From assembly GCA_003133205.1 (NCBI GenBank), contig PKWK01000179.1, positions 9,744 to 73,743 of the forward strand: a stretch of 64,000 nt of DNA, read 5' to 3'. Below are positions 25,460 through 34,801 of this stretch, one piece after another (within the stretch, counting starts at the first letter, position 1; the number at the start of each line of letters is the position of its first letter). The notes beneath the pieces are model-generated. The model saw only the letters and a program-made list of their open reading frames with translations. It was not told the origin of the DNA and did no database searches. This DNA comes from Granulicella sp. (lineage in GTDB: Bacteria > Acidobacteriota > Terriglobia > Terriglobales > Acidobacteriaceae). Both the position numbers and the translations under genes were made by a program.

Positions 25460-26941
25460 ATGTCTGAAGCGACTGTTGATGTGAATCCTGAAGCGGCGGC
25501 GGCCGCGAACGCGGAGGCAACTGAGCCACGCCTGGTGGGTGCGGACGCGCGAGTGGTTGGCCCTGCGCGCATCCTCATCCTGGACGACGAAGTTGCGATC
25601 CGCGAATCGCTCGACGCTCTGCTCAGCATGGAGGGCTTCGAGGTGACGCTGGCGGTGGACGGACCGGCGGGTCTGGAACAACTGGCGTCCAGTGAGTTCG
25701 ACCTGCTGCTGCTGGATCTGGCTCTGCCGGGCGAGAGCGGCATCGATCTGCTGCCGCACATTCTGGAGATGCAGCCGAACCTGCCGGTGATCATGATTAC
25801 GGCGTACGGCAAGGTGTCGAACGTGGTGGACGCCATCCGCGCGGGCGCGGAGAACTTCGTCCAGAAGCCGTGGGACAACGAGAAGCTGCTGGCGGACATT
25901 CGCGCCGCCATCGGGCGGCATCGGGCAGAAGAAGAGCTGGTGCAGTTGAAGCGCGCGCTGAAGCAGCGCTACAACTTCGAGAACATCGTGGGCAAGAGCG
26001 AGCCGATGCTGCGCCTGTTCGATCTGGTGGCACAGGTGGCGCCCAGCCGCTCCACCGTGCTGGTGCAGGGCGAGAGCGGGACGGGCAAGGAGCTGATCGC
26101 CAAGGCGCTGCACGCGAATTCGCCGCGCCGCAACAAGCCGTTTGTGCCGGTGAACACCGGCTCGGTGCCGTCGGAGTTGCTGGAATCGACGCTCTTCGGC
26201 CATGTGCGCGGCGCGTTTACATCGGCTGTCGCGGCGAAGAAGGGATTGTTTGAAGTCGCCAATGGAGGCACGCTCTTTCTCGATGAGATCGGAACGATGG
26301 GCATGGACATGCAGGCCAAGATCCTGCGCGTGCTGCAGGACCGGCGTTTCATGCACCTGGGCGGGACCGAGGAGATCCAGGTGGACGTGCGGATTATCGC
26401 GGCGACCAATGTCGACCTGCAGGCGGCGGTGCGCGAGGGCCGGTTCCGCGAAGACCTCTACTACCGGCTGAATGTGATCTGCCTGGAGCTGCCGCCGCTG
26501 CGCGCGCGCCGCCAGGACATACCGCTGCTGGCCGCGCACTTCCTGAAATTCTATGCCGACGAGAACGATGTGCCGGTTCCACAGCTTGCGCCCGACGCGA
26601 TGCGCATCCTGATGGACTACGAGTGGCCGGGCAATGTGCGCGAGTTGGAAAATGCGATCGAACGCGGCGTGGTGCTAACGACCACGCGGACGATCACCTC
26701 CGACCTGCTGCCAGCGTCGCTGACCGGCAACACCTACTCGGCGAGCCTGCTGGACCACCGGCCAGACGCGAGCCTCTTCGACCTGATGGAGGAGATCGAG
26801 CGGCGCATCATCGCGGACCGGCTGGAGCGATGCCACTGGAACCAGACCGAGGCGGCTGAATACTTCAAGATTCCGCTGAGCACGCTGAACCAGAAGATCA
26901 AGCGGTTGAATGTGGAGATCAAGAAGCGCGTGCGCGAGTAG
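25460..26941 (+). CDS. NtrC-type sigma-54-dependent response regulator
   Basis: A 493-residue regulator. The receiver domain has ILILDDEVAIRESLDALL and the phospho-acceptor Asp in LLLLDLALPGESG. The AAA+ domain has Walker A GESGTGKE, GHVRGAFTSA (the sigma-54 loop, normally GAFTGA), Walker B NGGTLFLDEIG and the R-finger region PGNVRELENAIERG. The C-terminal Fis-type helix-turn-helix is NQTEAAEYFKIPLSTLNQKI. It is the evident partner of the kinase just upstream. The GAFTSA variant, with Ser for the second Gly, is unusual. The ATG at 25460 was chosen because the 20 residues before it are not homologous. Confidence 0.92.
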   Translation: MSEATVDVNPEAAAAANAEATEPRLVGADARVVGPARILILDDEVAIRESLDALLSMEGFEVTLAVDGPAGLEQLASSEFDLLLLDLALPGESGIDLLPHILEMQPNLPVIMITAYGKVSNVVDAIRAGAENFVQKPWDNEKLLADIRAAIGRHRAEEELVQLKRALKQRYNFENIVGKSEPMLRLFDLVAQVAPSRSTVLVQGESGTGKELIAKALHANSPRRNKPFVPVNTGSVPSELLESTLFGHVRGAFTSAVAAKKGLFEVANGGTLFLDEIGTMGMDMQAKILRVLQDRRFMHLGGTEEIQVDVRIIAATNVDLQAAVREGRFREDLYYRLNVICLELPPLRARRQDIPLLAAHFLKFYADENDVPVPQLAPDAMRILMDYEWPGNVRELENAIERGVVLTTTRTITSDLLPASLTGNTYSASLLDHRPDASLFDLMEEIERRIIADRLERCHWNQTEAAEYFKIPLSTLNQKIKRLNVEIKKRVRE

Positions 26942-26954
26942 CGCAACTTACCCA

Positions 26955-27030
26955 TTCCTGTAGCGGGATGAGACGCTGTCATTCTGCTTCTGCCCCTGAA
27001 CGCAGTCGAAGGGGATGGGGAAGAACCTCC
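26955..27030. repeat. Dispersed repeat region
   Basis: GCTGTCATTCTGCTTC and CCCTGAACGCAGTCGAAGGG are copies of the widespread dispersed repeat type CCCTGAGCG-AGTCGAAGGG. They lie between the response regulator and the tRNA-Leu gene; the remainder of 26942-27195 shows no gene. Confidence 0.5.
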
Positions 27031-27195
27031 GTATTTTTCTCAAAGCGCAACACACTACACTGTCATTGATCATTCTGCAGTACGCGCGATTATTTTGCGG
27101 ACGCGGATGCAGATTGAAATACGGGATTCCTGGCTGCGCCGATGAGGTTGGCGAAGAGCGATAGAGAGGTTTGCGCGCTGATACAATCGAGGTGC

Positions 27196-27282
27196 GCCGG
27201 GATGGCGGAACTGGCAGACGCAGCGGACTCAAAATCCGCCGATCGCAAGGTCATGGGGGTTCGACCCCCCCTCCCGGCACCA
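27196..27282 (+). tRNA. tRNA-Leu (anticodon CAA), CCA encoded
   Basis: The acceptor stem GCCGGGA pairs with TCCCGGC, followed by A and CCA. The anticodon stem GCGGA/TCCGC encloses CTCAAAA, so the anticodon is CAA at 27230-27232. A long variable arm (class II) precedes the T arm with GGTTCGACC. The decayed integrase starts about 100 bases downstream, making this tRNA a likely integration site. Confidence 0.95.
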
Positions 27283-27291
27283 AGATTCTAA
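27281..27291. other. Candidate left attachment core (copy at 54040-54050)
   Basis: CAAGATTCTAA begins in the CCA end of tRNA-Leu and recurs exactly at 54040-54050, just before the 3' tRNA fragment. It could be the crossover core of an island of about 26.8 kb. An 11-base match is short, so this remains a candidate. Confidence 0.35.
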
Positions 27292-27305
27292 ACGACTTGT
27301 GGATG

Positions 27306-27340
27306 AAAACGACCACCCGCTAAGGTGGTCGTTTTATTTT
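27306..27340 (+). terminator. Rho-independent terminator after tRNA-Leu
   Basis: AACGACCACC and GGTGGTCGTT form a 10-pair stem around CGCTAA, followed by TTTATTTT. It lies 24 bases after the tRNA. Confidence 0.85.
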
Positions 27341-27386
27341 GGTGCCTGTTTTGGTGCATGTTCGTGAGGACCATCGCTATGGCGAA

Positions 27387-28004
27387 TCAAGAATCTGGCG
27401 TCACAATTCGCTCCACAACAGACTGCAAGTGCGCCGGTGAGAGATGACTGTAACGAGCGGTCATGGTGATCGTCTTGTGCCCGGCAGCTTCCTGGATCTC
27501 CTTGATGGACGCACCCGACATTGCAAGCCACGAACAGAACGTGTGCCGGTTGCAGTGCCATACGTAGCCCGTTATCTTCGCGGCGGCTAAACAGGGCTTG
27601 AACCAGGATCTGGTGTCGAAGCTTCGTTTAGAGCGGACATGCGGAAATACCCGCGTATTCCGAGGCTGCCCGGGATGCCGGAGACTGGCGATCGCAGTCA
27701 ACGCAGTCGCATTGAGCCTCACGACCCTGGCACTACCATTTTTAGTCTTCGTCAGGTCTATGATCTGCCTGCCGAGATCAACCTGCGTCCATAGACATGA
27801 AAACTGCTCGCTCAACAGCATAAGCTTGACTGAGCGGCAAAGAACTTGCCGAAGGTAGTGCTTTCGCAGAGCGTGAAAGCTGAACGGTCGTGAGGATAGT
27901 CTTCCCATTTGATAGCGTCTGAATCGGCCCCGCACATGCGCGTCGGGCCCTTCCGTCGGGTTTTTGTCTGGCGTCAACCTTTCTTTCCCCTCAACGACAA
28001 CCAA
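27387..28004 (-). pseudogene. Decayed tyrosine recombinase (phage-type integrase)
   Basis: The C-terminal half is clearly an integrase: LSEQFSCLWTQVDLGRQIID, KTKNGSARVVRLN, HCNRHTFCSWLAMSGASIKE (HxxR box), AAGHKT, and ARYSHLSP with the nucleophilic Tyr. The first catalytic Arg, normally in TGMRxSEQ, is replaced (KLMLLSEQ). The first 70 residues are unrelated sequence, and the N-terminal SAM-like and core-binding parts are missing. It points away from tRNA-Leu on the minus strand. It is therefore an inactive remnant of the integrase that targeted this tRNA. Confidence 0.82.
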
Positions 28005-28055
28005 AACTCCTGATATCTCTATTGCGATTGATTCTCCTTTCCATGGCTGAGATGT

Positions 28056-28122
28056 CGCTGTTGCTGGCAGGGCCGGAGCGGAGCACCGTAGGGGCGAAGC
28101 GGAGGGCCTGCCAGCAACAGCG
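28056..28122. repeat. 16-bp inverted repeat at the IS21 remnant end
   Basis: CGCTGTTGCTGGCAGG (28056-28071) and CCTGCCAGCAACAGCG (28107-28122) are exact complements around a GC-rich loop, just behind the istB stop codon. It may belong to the IS21 end or be a terminator without a T tract. Confidence 0.55.
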
Positions 28123-28142
28123 GACGCCGGTCTCCGCCCCCG

Positions 28143-28286
28143 TCAGTTGTCTTCGCTGCTGTCCGACGCCGGGTTCCGATTCTTCTTAGCCGCCTCCATT
28201 CGGTAGCTGGGGATGTTCAGCTCTACGATGACCGAGTGGTGGACCAGCCGGTCGATGGCCGCCGCCGTGGTCATCGGGTCCTTGAA
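28143..28286 (-). pseudogene. istB C-terminal fragment (IS21 family)
   Basis: The minus strand encodes FKDPMTTAAAIDRLVHHSVI and then VELNIPSYRMEAAKKNR, the normal C-terminus of the IS21 helper ATPase IstB, ending at a TGA at 28143. About 48 of some 250 residues remain. Upstream it is cut directly at an IS630-type fragment. An istA gene with a matching orientation and a missing 3' end lies at 37675-38715. Confidence 0.85.
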
Positions 28287-28290
28287 GGTG

Positions 28291-28566
28291 CGCCTCTGGC
28301 TGGCCGAAAGGCCCCGCTTCCATGTCCACTACACGCCCACTTACTCTTCATGGCTCAATCAGGTCGAACGCTGGTTCGGACTCATCCCCCAACAGGCGAT
28401 CCGCCGAGGCTCCTTCAAAAGCTTCAAAGACCTCATCGCAAAGATCAACCGCTTCACTGAAAACTACAACCAACACTGCCGCCCCTTCGCATGGACAGCC
28501 ACGGCAGACTCGATCTTCCAAAAACTCTCACGACTATGTAATCGTATTTCTGGGACACTACACTAG
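28291..28566 (+). pseudogene. IS630-family transposase C-terminal fragment
   Basis: The frame reads RFHVHYTPTYSSWLNQVERW and FGLIPQQAIRRGSFKSFKDL, the last part of the DDE domain of IS630-type transposases (the catalytic Glu lies in NQVERW), followed by a natural end. The first two catalytic Asp and the N-terminal HTH are absent. It abuts the istB fragment end to end, showing a junction between two broken insertion sequences. Confidence 0.85.
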
Positions 28567-29025
28567 GACATCCCCTAAGATAATCACGCGATTCTTTCGG
28601 TAGCTGGATACTCATTGCACTCTCTCCTCGTCAACCGCGTTCCCGTTTTTCTCTGAGTGGAACCGTTGAAAGAACGCCAAGTCCTCGCTCACCTGCGTCA
28701 TGGTGGTACACTGCTCCCCGGCAGTCGAGAGGCATCAATGAAAGGCGCGAAGGTTTTCGCAGCCGTCGTCCCTGCGACCGCGGCTTTCTCGGTAAATCGC
28801 GATCGCGCACCCAATGGGAATGGGGGGACCTGCCGATCCCAAGCTGCTCTGGCCGAAGGTTTCGCGAGACAGGACGCCCATCCGATCGAGTTTGCCGTGA
28901 ACCGTTTCTAGACTGCAGCTTCCTCGAATTGTGGGCAGGATTGCACGAACGTAGGTTGCATAAACGCAAAAGCTACGAGAGCGGATATTAAGCTCCGGTT
29001 GGGAAGTAAATGGAGTAAGGGGAGT
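28567..29025. other. Intergenic region before the fucosidase genes
   Basis: No credible gene. Short frames here have no ribosome-binding site or recognisable sequence. The promoter of the GH95-like genes presumably lies in the last 100 bases, but no unambiguous -35/-10 pair is visible. AAGGGGAG just before 29026 is the ribosome-binding site. Confidence 0.4.
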
Positions 29026-31731
29026 ATGAAACGCAGAGATTTCTTGACCAAAGGCACGCTCGCCGCTGGACTAGCGGCTTCTCCCGGTTTGCTCACGCCA
29101 ATTCTGGAGAGCGAAACTAGTTCCGCTCAATCAACCAAGTCTTCTGCACAACCCGCGAAGGCGCCCGAGGAGATTCGTTCCGCGGAGTATCTTCGCCGTG
29201 CGCGCGAAGACAAGTTTTTGCCCAAAATGCCGGCATACGCCGACTCGCACCTGTCCGGGGTGAAAATCGTGCCAATGCCGCTCGAAGAGCGGATGCGGCG
29301 CGGGGTTGTGCCGCGGCGGGGCTTCTGTAGTATCGCCCCCGGCAGTGATGCTCTTCTCATTTCCGGCAATGGACCGATCAATATCGACACGCCATGCGAC
29401 CCATACTCGGAGCAGATCAGTTTCCGTCACGAAAGCCTGTTCATGCCCCGTAAGCCCTTCGCGGCGCCCAACATCGCAGGTATTTTCCCGCAGGTGCGGC
29501 AGATGCTGCTGGACGGAAAATATCACGAGGCTGCTCAATTCGCTCACGACGAATGGCACAAGACTCCCAGCAACTCGGCGGGAGGGGGGTTCGGCGGAGC
29601 CCTGGCATTCTCGATGCGTCTGGATTTTCCGAAAACCGCGTCGGTCAAGGACTATCTGCGCACGGTCGATTTCGAAAGCACCGAGTTGAAGGTTCACTGG
29701 ACAGACGAGCGCGGCGAATGGGTTCGGCGGACCTTCACGTCCCGGCCCGACAGCGTCGTAGTGCAATGGCTCACCGCCCCGAGAGGACAGTCGGTGAATG
29801 TCCGCATCGCGCTGCAAAGGGCCGTGGGAGGGATTCGCGGCGGGCTGGGAGCCGCGCCGGCAGGCGGACTTGGCGCACTGGCAGGAGGCGCACCGGCAGG
29901 CGGCGTAGTCAGGCGCGCAGCAGGCGGCGCACTGGGCGAATTCCACCAGGACTACAACGAGCAGCGGCTGATCTTCAAAGGCATTCTGGATCCCTCGGTG
30001 AACAACCGCGGCTATGCCGGCGTCACCCGCGTGGTTCGCGAGGGTGGCTCGGCCCACATGGATGGCGACACGCTGGTGATCGAGAATGCGATGTCCGTGA
30101 TGCTGCTGACGCGCATTGAACCTTTCTCCGACTACAGCGAGCAGCAGGTGGAAGCGCTGCGGCAGGCGGTGGAGCAACTCACACCGGACTATCCGGCGCT
30201 GCTGGAACGGGCGCGCAAGATCCAGTCGGAGATGCTCAACCGCGTCACCGTGGATTTTGGAGGTGCCTCGCACTATGCAAAATCCTCCGAGGAGCTTCTG
30301 GCCGAGCAGCGGTCGAGCCCCGGCTATTCGGGCGCGTTCCTCGAGAAGCTATTCGAGATGTGCCGCTACTGGTTCATCCTTACCAGCGGCAAGTATTGCA
30401 GCATGCAGGCCGAGACCAATGCCAATATCAACCTGCAGATCGCTCCGGGGGTGCAGGGCGATCACCGGGAAGGCATGGAGGCCTACTTCAATTGGATGGA
30501 AAGCCTGGCCCCGGATTACCGGACCAACGCCAAGAACATTTTCGGGATGCGCGGCACCCACTATGCCCTCACGCCGACCAAAGAGTCGGGCGTCGATACT
30601 ATGTTCGACTACGCTGGCTCGACCGGGGAGATATGGCCGCATCCCTATTGGCTTTCCGCCGGCGGCTGGTGTGTGCGCCCGTTCTGGGACCACTATCTGG
30701 TCACCGGCGACCTGGATTTCCTGCGCAACCGCGCGGTGCCGGCCTATAAAGACCTGGCGCTCTTTTACGAGGATTTCCTCACGGTCACGGACACCAATGG
30801 GAATTACATCTTCGTCCCCTCCTTCTCGCCGGAGAACAATCCCGGCAACTTGAACCCTGGATGCATGGCGGTGATTAACACCAGCATGGACATTTCCGTG
30901 TGCCGGGAAGTCCTGTCCAACCTGGTGGAGGCATGCGAGCTGCTGGGCATCGAGGCCGACAACGTGCCGAAATGGAAGGCGATGCTGGCGAAGTTGCCGC
31001 CCCACCTGATCCAACCCGACGGCTCCATGAACGAGTGGTCCTGGCCCACGCTGCGAGAGCGTTATGTCCATCGCCACATCTCTCATCTCTACGGCGCTTG
31101 GCCAGGCGACGAGATCGATCCGGATCGCATGCCGCAACTGGCCAGGGCTGCGCTGATCGCCGACCGACACCGAATTCCGGAGAGGCTGGCCGCTCATGGC
31201 CGCTGCCATCGCGCTTTGGTTGGGGCTCGGCTCAAAGACAGCTACCTGGTGGACTCCGAACTCCGGCAACTGATTGAAGAAGGCAACGTCGGCCCGACGC
31301 TTCGCTGTTCTCACGACCCCTACGCCGGACCGATGCCGGATGCGCAAGGCGGGATTCCAACAATCATGATGGAAATGCTGGCCTACTCGCGCCCCGGCGT
31401 CATCGAGGTGCTTCCGGCCCTTCCTCCGTCGCTGGTGAAAGGCTCGATCAACGGGATGTTGCTTCGCACTTTTGCGAGGCTCGACAAACTGGCCTGGGAT
31501 ATGAACGCTCGGACCGTGGACCTGACGATTACCGCGCTGAGAAAGCAGGATGTCACCTTGATTGCGCGGCAAGGGATCGAAGCGGTTTCCGCCTCTCCCG
31601 GAGCTTTGGTGACGAAGCCACCGTCAGACCAGTCCGTTTGCGAGCTGCACTTACCGGAAGGAAAACCGGTCGAGGTTCATTTGAAACTCGGACAACGCAA
31701 CCCGCTGGATTGGGTCAACTGGGTCGCTTGA
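29026..31731 (+). CDS. GH95-like glycoside hydrolase (alpha-L-fucosidase type), copy 1
   Basis: A 901-residue exported enzyme. It starts with a Tat-type signal (KRRDFLTKGTLAAGLAASPG). GH95 features are the beta-sandwich N-domain, NANINLQ in the place of the catalytic-base Asn pair, a Glu in DGSMNEWSWPTL as likely general acid, and the HRHISHLYGAWPGDEID motif of the (alpha/alpha)6 barrel. An Ala/Gly-rich insert (AGGLGALAGGAPAGG) at about residues 275-305 is peculiar to this copy. The usual GWS segment is replaced by RLAAHGRCHRALVGARLKD. It is followed after 50 bases by a paralogue and then a GH29 enzyme, a probable fucose-releasing operon. Activity on fucose is inferred. Confidence 0.83.
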   Translation: MKRRDFLTKGTLAAGLAASPGLLTPILESETSSAQSTKSSAQPAKAPEEIRSAEYLRRAREDKFLPKMPAYADSHLSGVKIVPMPLEERMRRGVVPRRGFCSIAPGSDALLISGNGPINIDTPCDPYSEQISFRHESLFMPRKPFAAPNIAGIFPQVRQMLLDGKYHEAAQFAHDEWHKTPSNSAGGGFGGALAFSMRLDFPKTASVKDYLRTVDFESTELKVHWTDERGEWVRRTFTSRPDSVVVQWLTAPRGQSVNVRIALQRAVGGIRGGLGAAPAGGLGALAGGAPAGGVVRRAAGGALGEFHQDYNEQRLIFKGILDPSVNNRGYAGVTRVVREGGSAHMDGDTLVIENAMSVMLLTRIEPFSDYSEQQVEALRQAVEQLTPDYPALLERARKIQSEMLNRVTVDFGGASHYAKSSEELLAEQRSSPGYSGAFLEKLFEMCRYWFILTSGKYCSMQAETNANINLQIAPGVQGDHREGMEAYFNWMESLAPDYRTNAKNIFGMRGTHYALTPTKESGVDTMFDYAGSTGEIWPHPYWLSAGGWCVRPFWDHYLVTGDLDFLRNRAVPAYKDLALFYEDFLTVTDTNGNYIFVPSFSPENNPGNLNPGCMAVINTSMDISVCREVLSNLVEACELLGIEADNVPKWKAMLAKLPPHLIQPDGSMNEWSWPTLRERYVHRHISHLYGAWPGDEIDPDRMPQLARAALIADRHRIPERLAAHGRCHRALVGARLKDSYLVDSELRQLIEEGNVGPTLRCSHDPYAGPMPDAQGGIPTIMMEMLAYSRPGVIEVLPALPPSLVKGSINGMLLRTFARLDKLAWDMNARTVDLTITALRKQDVTLIARQGIEAVSASPGALVTKPPSDQSVCELHLPEGKPVEVHLKLGQRNPLDWVNWVA

Positions 31732-31781
31732 TCAACTGGGTCGCCAGATATGCGCAGAACAATAGACCACGAGAGGAAATT

Positions 31782-34499
31782 ATGAAGCGCAGAGATTTTC
31801 TGAAGACAAGCGCGGTCGCTGCCGGACTGGTGGGGGCTCTCACGGTATCGCCGGCGCTGGCTGCGGCAGAAGGTGATTCCCAAAAGCCCTCGGAGCACAG
31901 CGACAACCGTCCGGCTGAATATCTTCACCGCGTGCAAGCAGATCGGTTCCTGCCCAAGCCGCCGGCGCCCGCGCGATCCTATCCCATCGCACCCCTGCCG
32001 TTGGCGCAGCGGGTCAGCCGCAAGATTGTCCCGCGGCGTGGCTTTTGCAGCATCGCGCCCGGCGAGCTAGTCAGCGAAAGCCTCACCTCCGGCAATGGAG
32101 CGATGACCATCGAGCTGATGGGCGATCCCTACTCGGAGCAGGTCCTCTTTCACCACGAAAGCCTGCTGATGCCGTGGAAGAAGCCCCTGGAGGCTCCCCA
32201 GGTCGCCGACATCTTTCCCCAGGTGCGGCAAATGGTGCTGGCTGGAAAAGACCGCGAAGCCATGGCGCTCGCTCTCCGGCACATGAATGACGGCCCGATC
32301 AGGCAGGATACCAACCCGCACCTCACCATTCCGGCATTCCTCATGCATCTCGATCTGCCCAAAACCGCGTCGGTCAAAGACTATCTCCGCACCGTCGACT
32401 TCGAGACCGGCGAGGCCAAAGTTCATTGGACCGACGAGCACGGAGACTGGGTGCGTCAAGCCTTCACCTCCCGGCCCGACGATGTTGTGGTTCAGTGGCT
32501 CACCGCCCCCGCGGGCCAGTTGGTCGATGTGCGCATCGCATTGCAGCGGTCCGCGCAGTGGAGCATGGTTTCCGGAATGGACTGGGGCAGTCACCCAGGA
32601 ATCGGCAACACCGCGCCTGACTGGGAAGCATTCGCCCCGGCATCAAGACCCAAAGCGGCCGCCCCGAAAGGTGTCGAAGCCGGCGACGTTCGCCAGGATT
32701 TCAACGAGCAGCGGCTGATTTATAAGTGCATTTTGGACCCCTCGGTGGACAACAGCGGTTATGCCGGGGTGGTTCGCGTGGTGCGCAATGGCGGATCTGC
32801 CCGCATGGATGGCGACGCGCTCGTGGTCGAGAATGCGTCATCAGTTATGCTGCTCACGCGCATTGCATACTTCCCCGACTTCAGCGACCAGCAAGTGGAA
32901 TCGCTGCGTCAGTCGGTCGAAGCGCTCACCCCGGATTATCCGGCATTGCTTGACCGCCACCAAAAAGTTCAGTCGGAAGCCCTCAACCGCGTCACTGTAG
33001 ATTTCGGGGGCGCCGCGCAATATGGATTGTCGACGGAGGAACTTCTGACCGATCAGCGGTCGAGGCCGGATTACTCGCCCGCATTCCTGGAGAAGCTCTT
33101 CGAAATGGGCCGGCATTGGTTCATCCTCAACAGTGGCAAGTATCCCAGCATCGCAGCCGAGGTCAACTCCACCATCGACCTGCAAACCGCGGGTGCGGTG
33201 CAGGGTGATCTGCGGGAAGGCATGGAGGCTTACTTCAAGTGGATGGAGAGCCTGGCCCTGGATTACCGGACCAATGCCAAGAACATCTTCGGATTTCGCG
33301 GCGCTTCCTATCCACTCTTTCCAGACAAGGGTATCGGCGCCAACTTCTATTACACCGGCACCTCCGATATCGGAATCTGGCCCTACTGGATCTCCGCCGG
33401 AGGCTGGGTCGCGCGCCAGTTTTGGAACCATTACCTGGTCACTGGAGACCAGGAATTTCTCCGTAATCGGGTTGCGCCGGCGTATAAAGACCTGGCGCTG
33501 TTCTACGAGGATTTCCTGACGCCCACTGACGAAAACGGAAACTACATGTTCGTCCCATCCATTTCGCCCGAGAATGTGCCCCGCAGTACCGACCCGTCCT
33601 CGCCCGTGCTGATCAATGCCACCATGGATATCACGGTGTGCCGGGAGGTACTGACCAATTTAATCCGAGCTTCTGAGATTCTGGGCACCGATGCCAGCAG
33701 CTTGCCGAAATGGAAGGCGATGCTGGCCAAGATGCCGCCCTACCTGATCGAGCCGGACGGCACGCTCAAGGAATGGGCCTGGCCCACACTGCAGGAGCAT
33801 TACATCCATCGTCATGTTTCTCATCTATATGGCGCGTGGCCGGGCGATGAGATCGATCCGGACCGCACGCCGCAACTGGCTCGAGCCGCGCAGGCCGCCA
33901 ATCGCAGGCGCACGTTTGACGCGTTAGCGACCTCGGTAGCGGGCGAAACTTTGCCTGCGTATACCCGCTGCCATCGCGCTCTGGTTGGGGCACGACTCAA
34001 AGACAACGTCATCGTTGACATTCAACTGCGGCAATTGATGGAGCAGGGCTACATCAGCAACGCGCTACGCAGTTCGCGCGAGCCCTATGGCGTGCCGGTA
34101 CCGGATGCGCACGGAGGAATTCCCGCGATCATCATGGAGATGCTTCTGTATTCACGTCCTGGCGTAATCGAAGTGCTTCCCGCCCTTCCGCAGATGCTGG
34201 TCAAGGGTTCAATCAACGGAATGCTGGCCCGGACCTTTGCCCGCATCGACAAACTGGCGTGGAACATGCAGATCAGGATCGCGGAGTTGACCGTGACCTC
34301 CTTCCGCAAGCAGGACATCACCCTGATCGCTCGCTACGGAATCGAAAACATCACTGCGCCGGCAGGCGTGCTGGCTGCGCCTCTCAAGCGCGGCACCGCC
34401 AACTGCGATCTGCATCTACCCGAAGGAAAGCCTGTGACCATCCACCTCAAGCTGGGCTCCCACCAGCCGAATGAGTGGGTCGATCATGGGGCGGTCTGA
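31782..34499 (+). CDS. GH95-like glycoside hydrolase (alpha-L-fucosidase type), copy 2
   Basis: A 905-residue paralogue of the preceding gene, similar along its whole length. The Tat-type signal is KRRDFLKTSAVAAGLVGAL. It keeps VNSTIDLQ, EPDGTLKEWAWPTLQEHYIH (with the likely general-acid Glu) and HRHVSHLYGAWPGDEID. It carries about nine extra residues (DALATSVAGETLPAYT) before RCHRALVGARLKD, compared with copy 1. The ATG at 31782 is preceded by GAGGAAAT; the 48-residue upstream extension overlaps copy 1 and is rejected. Tandem duplication followed by divergence suggests two linkages or substrates. Confidence 0.83.
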   Translation: MKRRDFLKTSAVAAGLVGALTVSPALAAAEGDSQKPSEHSDNRPAEYLHRVQADRFLPKPPAPARSYPIAPLPLAQRVSRKIVPRRGFCSIAPGELVSESLTSGNGAMTIELMGDPYSEQVLFHHESLLMPWKKPLEAPQVADIFPQVRQMVLAGKDREAMALALRHMNDGPIRQDTNPHLTIPAFLMHLDLPKTASVKDYLRTVDFETGEAKVHWTDEHGDWVRQAFTSRPDDVVVQWLTAPAGQLVDVRIALQRSAQWSMVSGMDWGSHPGIGNTAPDWEAFAPASRPKAAAPKGVEAGDVRQDFNEQRLIYKCILDPSVDNSGYAGVVRVVRNGGSARMDGDALVVENASSVMLLTRIAYFPDFSDQQVESLRQSVEALTPDYPALLDRHQKVQSEALNRVTVDFGGAAQYGLSTEELLTDQRSRPDYSPAFLEKLFEMGRHWFILNSGKYPSIAAEVNSTIDLQTAGAVQGDLREGMEAYFKWMESLALDYRTNAKNIFGFRGASYPLFPDKGIGANFYYTGTSDIGIWPYWISAGGWVARQFWNHYLVTGDQEFLRNRVAPAYKDLALFYEDFLTPTDENGNYMFVPSISPENVPRSTDPSSPVLINATMDITVCREVLTNLIRASEILGTDASSLPKWKAMLAKMPPYLIEPDGTLKEWAWPTLQEHYIHRHVSHLYGAWPGDEIDPDRTPQLARAAQAANRRRTFDALATSVAGETLPAYTRCHRALVGARLKDNVIVDIQLRQLMEQGYISNALRSSREPYGVPVPDAHGGIPAIIMEMLLYSRPGVIEVLPALPQMLVKGSINGMLARTFARIDKLAWNMQIRIAELTVTSFRKQDITLIARYGIENITAPAGVLAAPLKRGTANCDLHLPEGKPVTIHLKLGSHQPNEWVDHGAV

Positions 34500-34801
34500 T
34501 GCTCGAGTGCCCGGCGTCTTTGTGCCACTTCGGTCAGGGATTGAGCGAACCACGACATTTGAAACTGGGCACAATTATGCTATTTGGGGAACTCCGGAAA
34601 GTACCGTGAATAATACCTTAACCTTCGGCAAGATCACATCCCAGGCAAACAGCCCACGTTTGCTACAACTCTCTGCGATAATAACCTTCTGAGCCCATGA
34701 CCTCGTATGGGTCGGACCCAGACCCTTTTTGTGTTCCCGGTCTGAAGCAGAAAGTTTGATCATTCGAAAACTGCACATCCAGATGATGGAGATTTGAATT
34801 G
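34500..34801. other. Intergenic region in the fucosidase locus
   Basis: No gene is seen. TGGGTCGGACCCA near 34708 is a short palindrome followed by GACCCTTTTTG, possibly a weak terminator between the GH95-like pair and the GH29 gene. Confidence 0.35.

Noticed and set aside
28657..28911. Plus-strand frame of 84 residues before the GH95-like genes
   Set aside because: No homology, no ribosome-binding site, and irregular composition.
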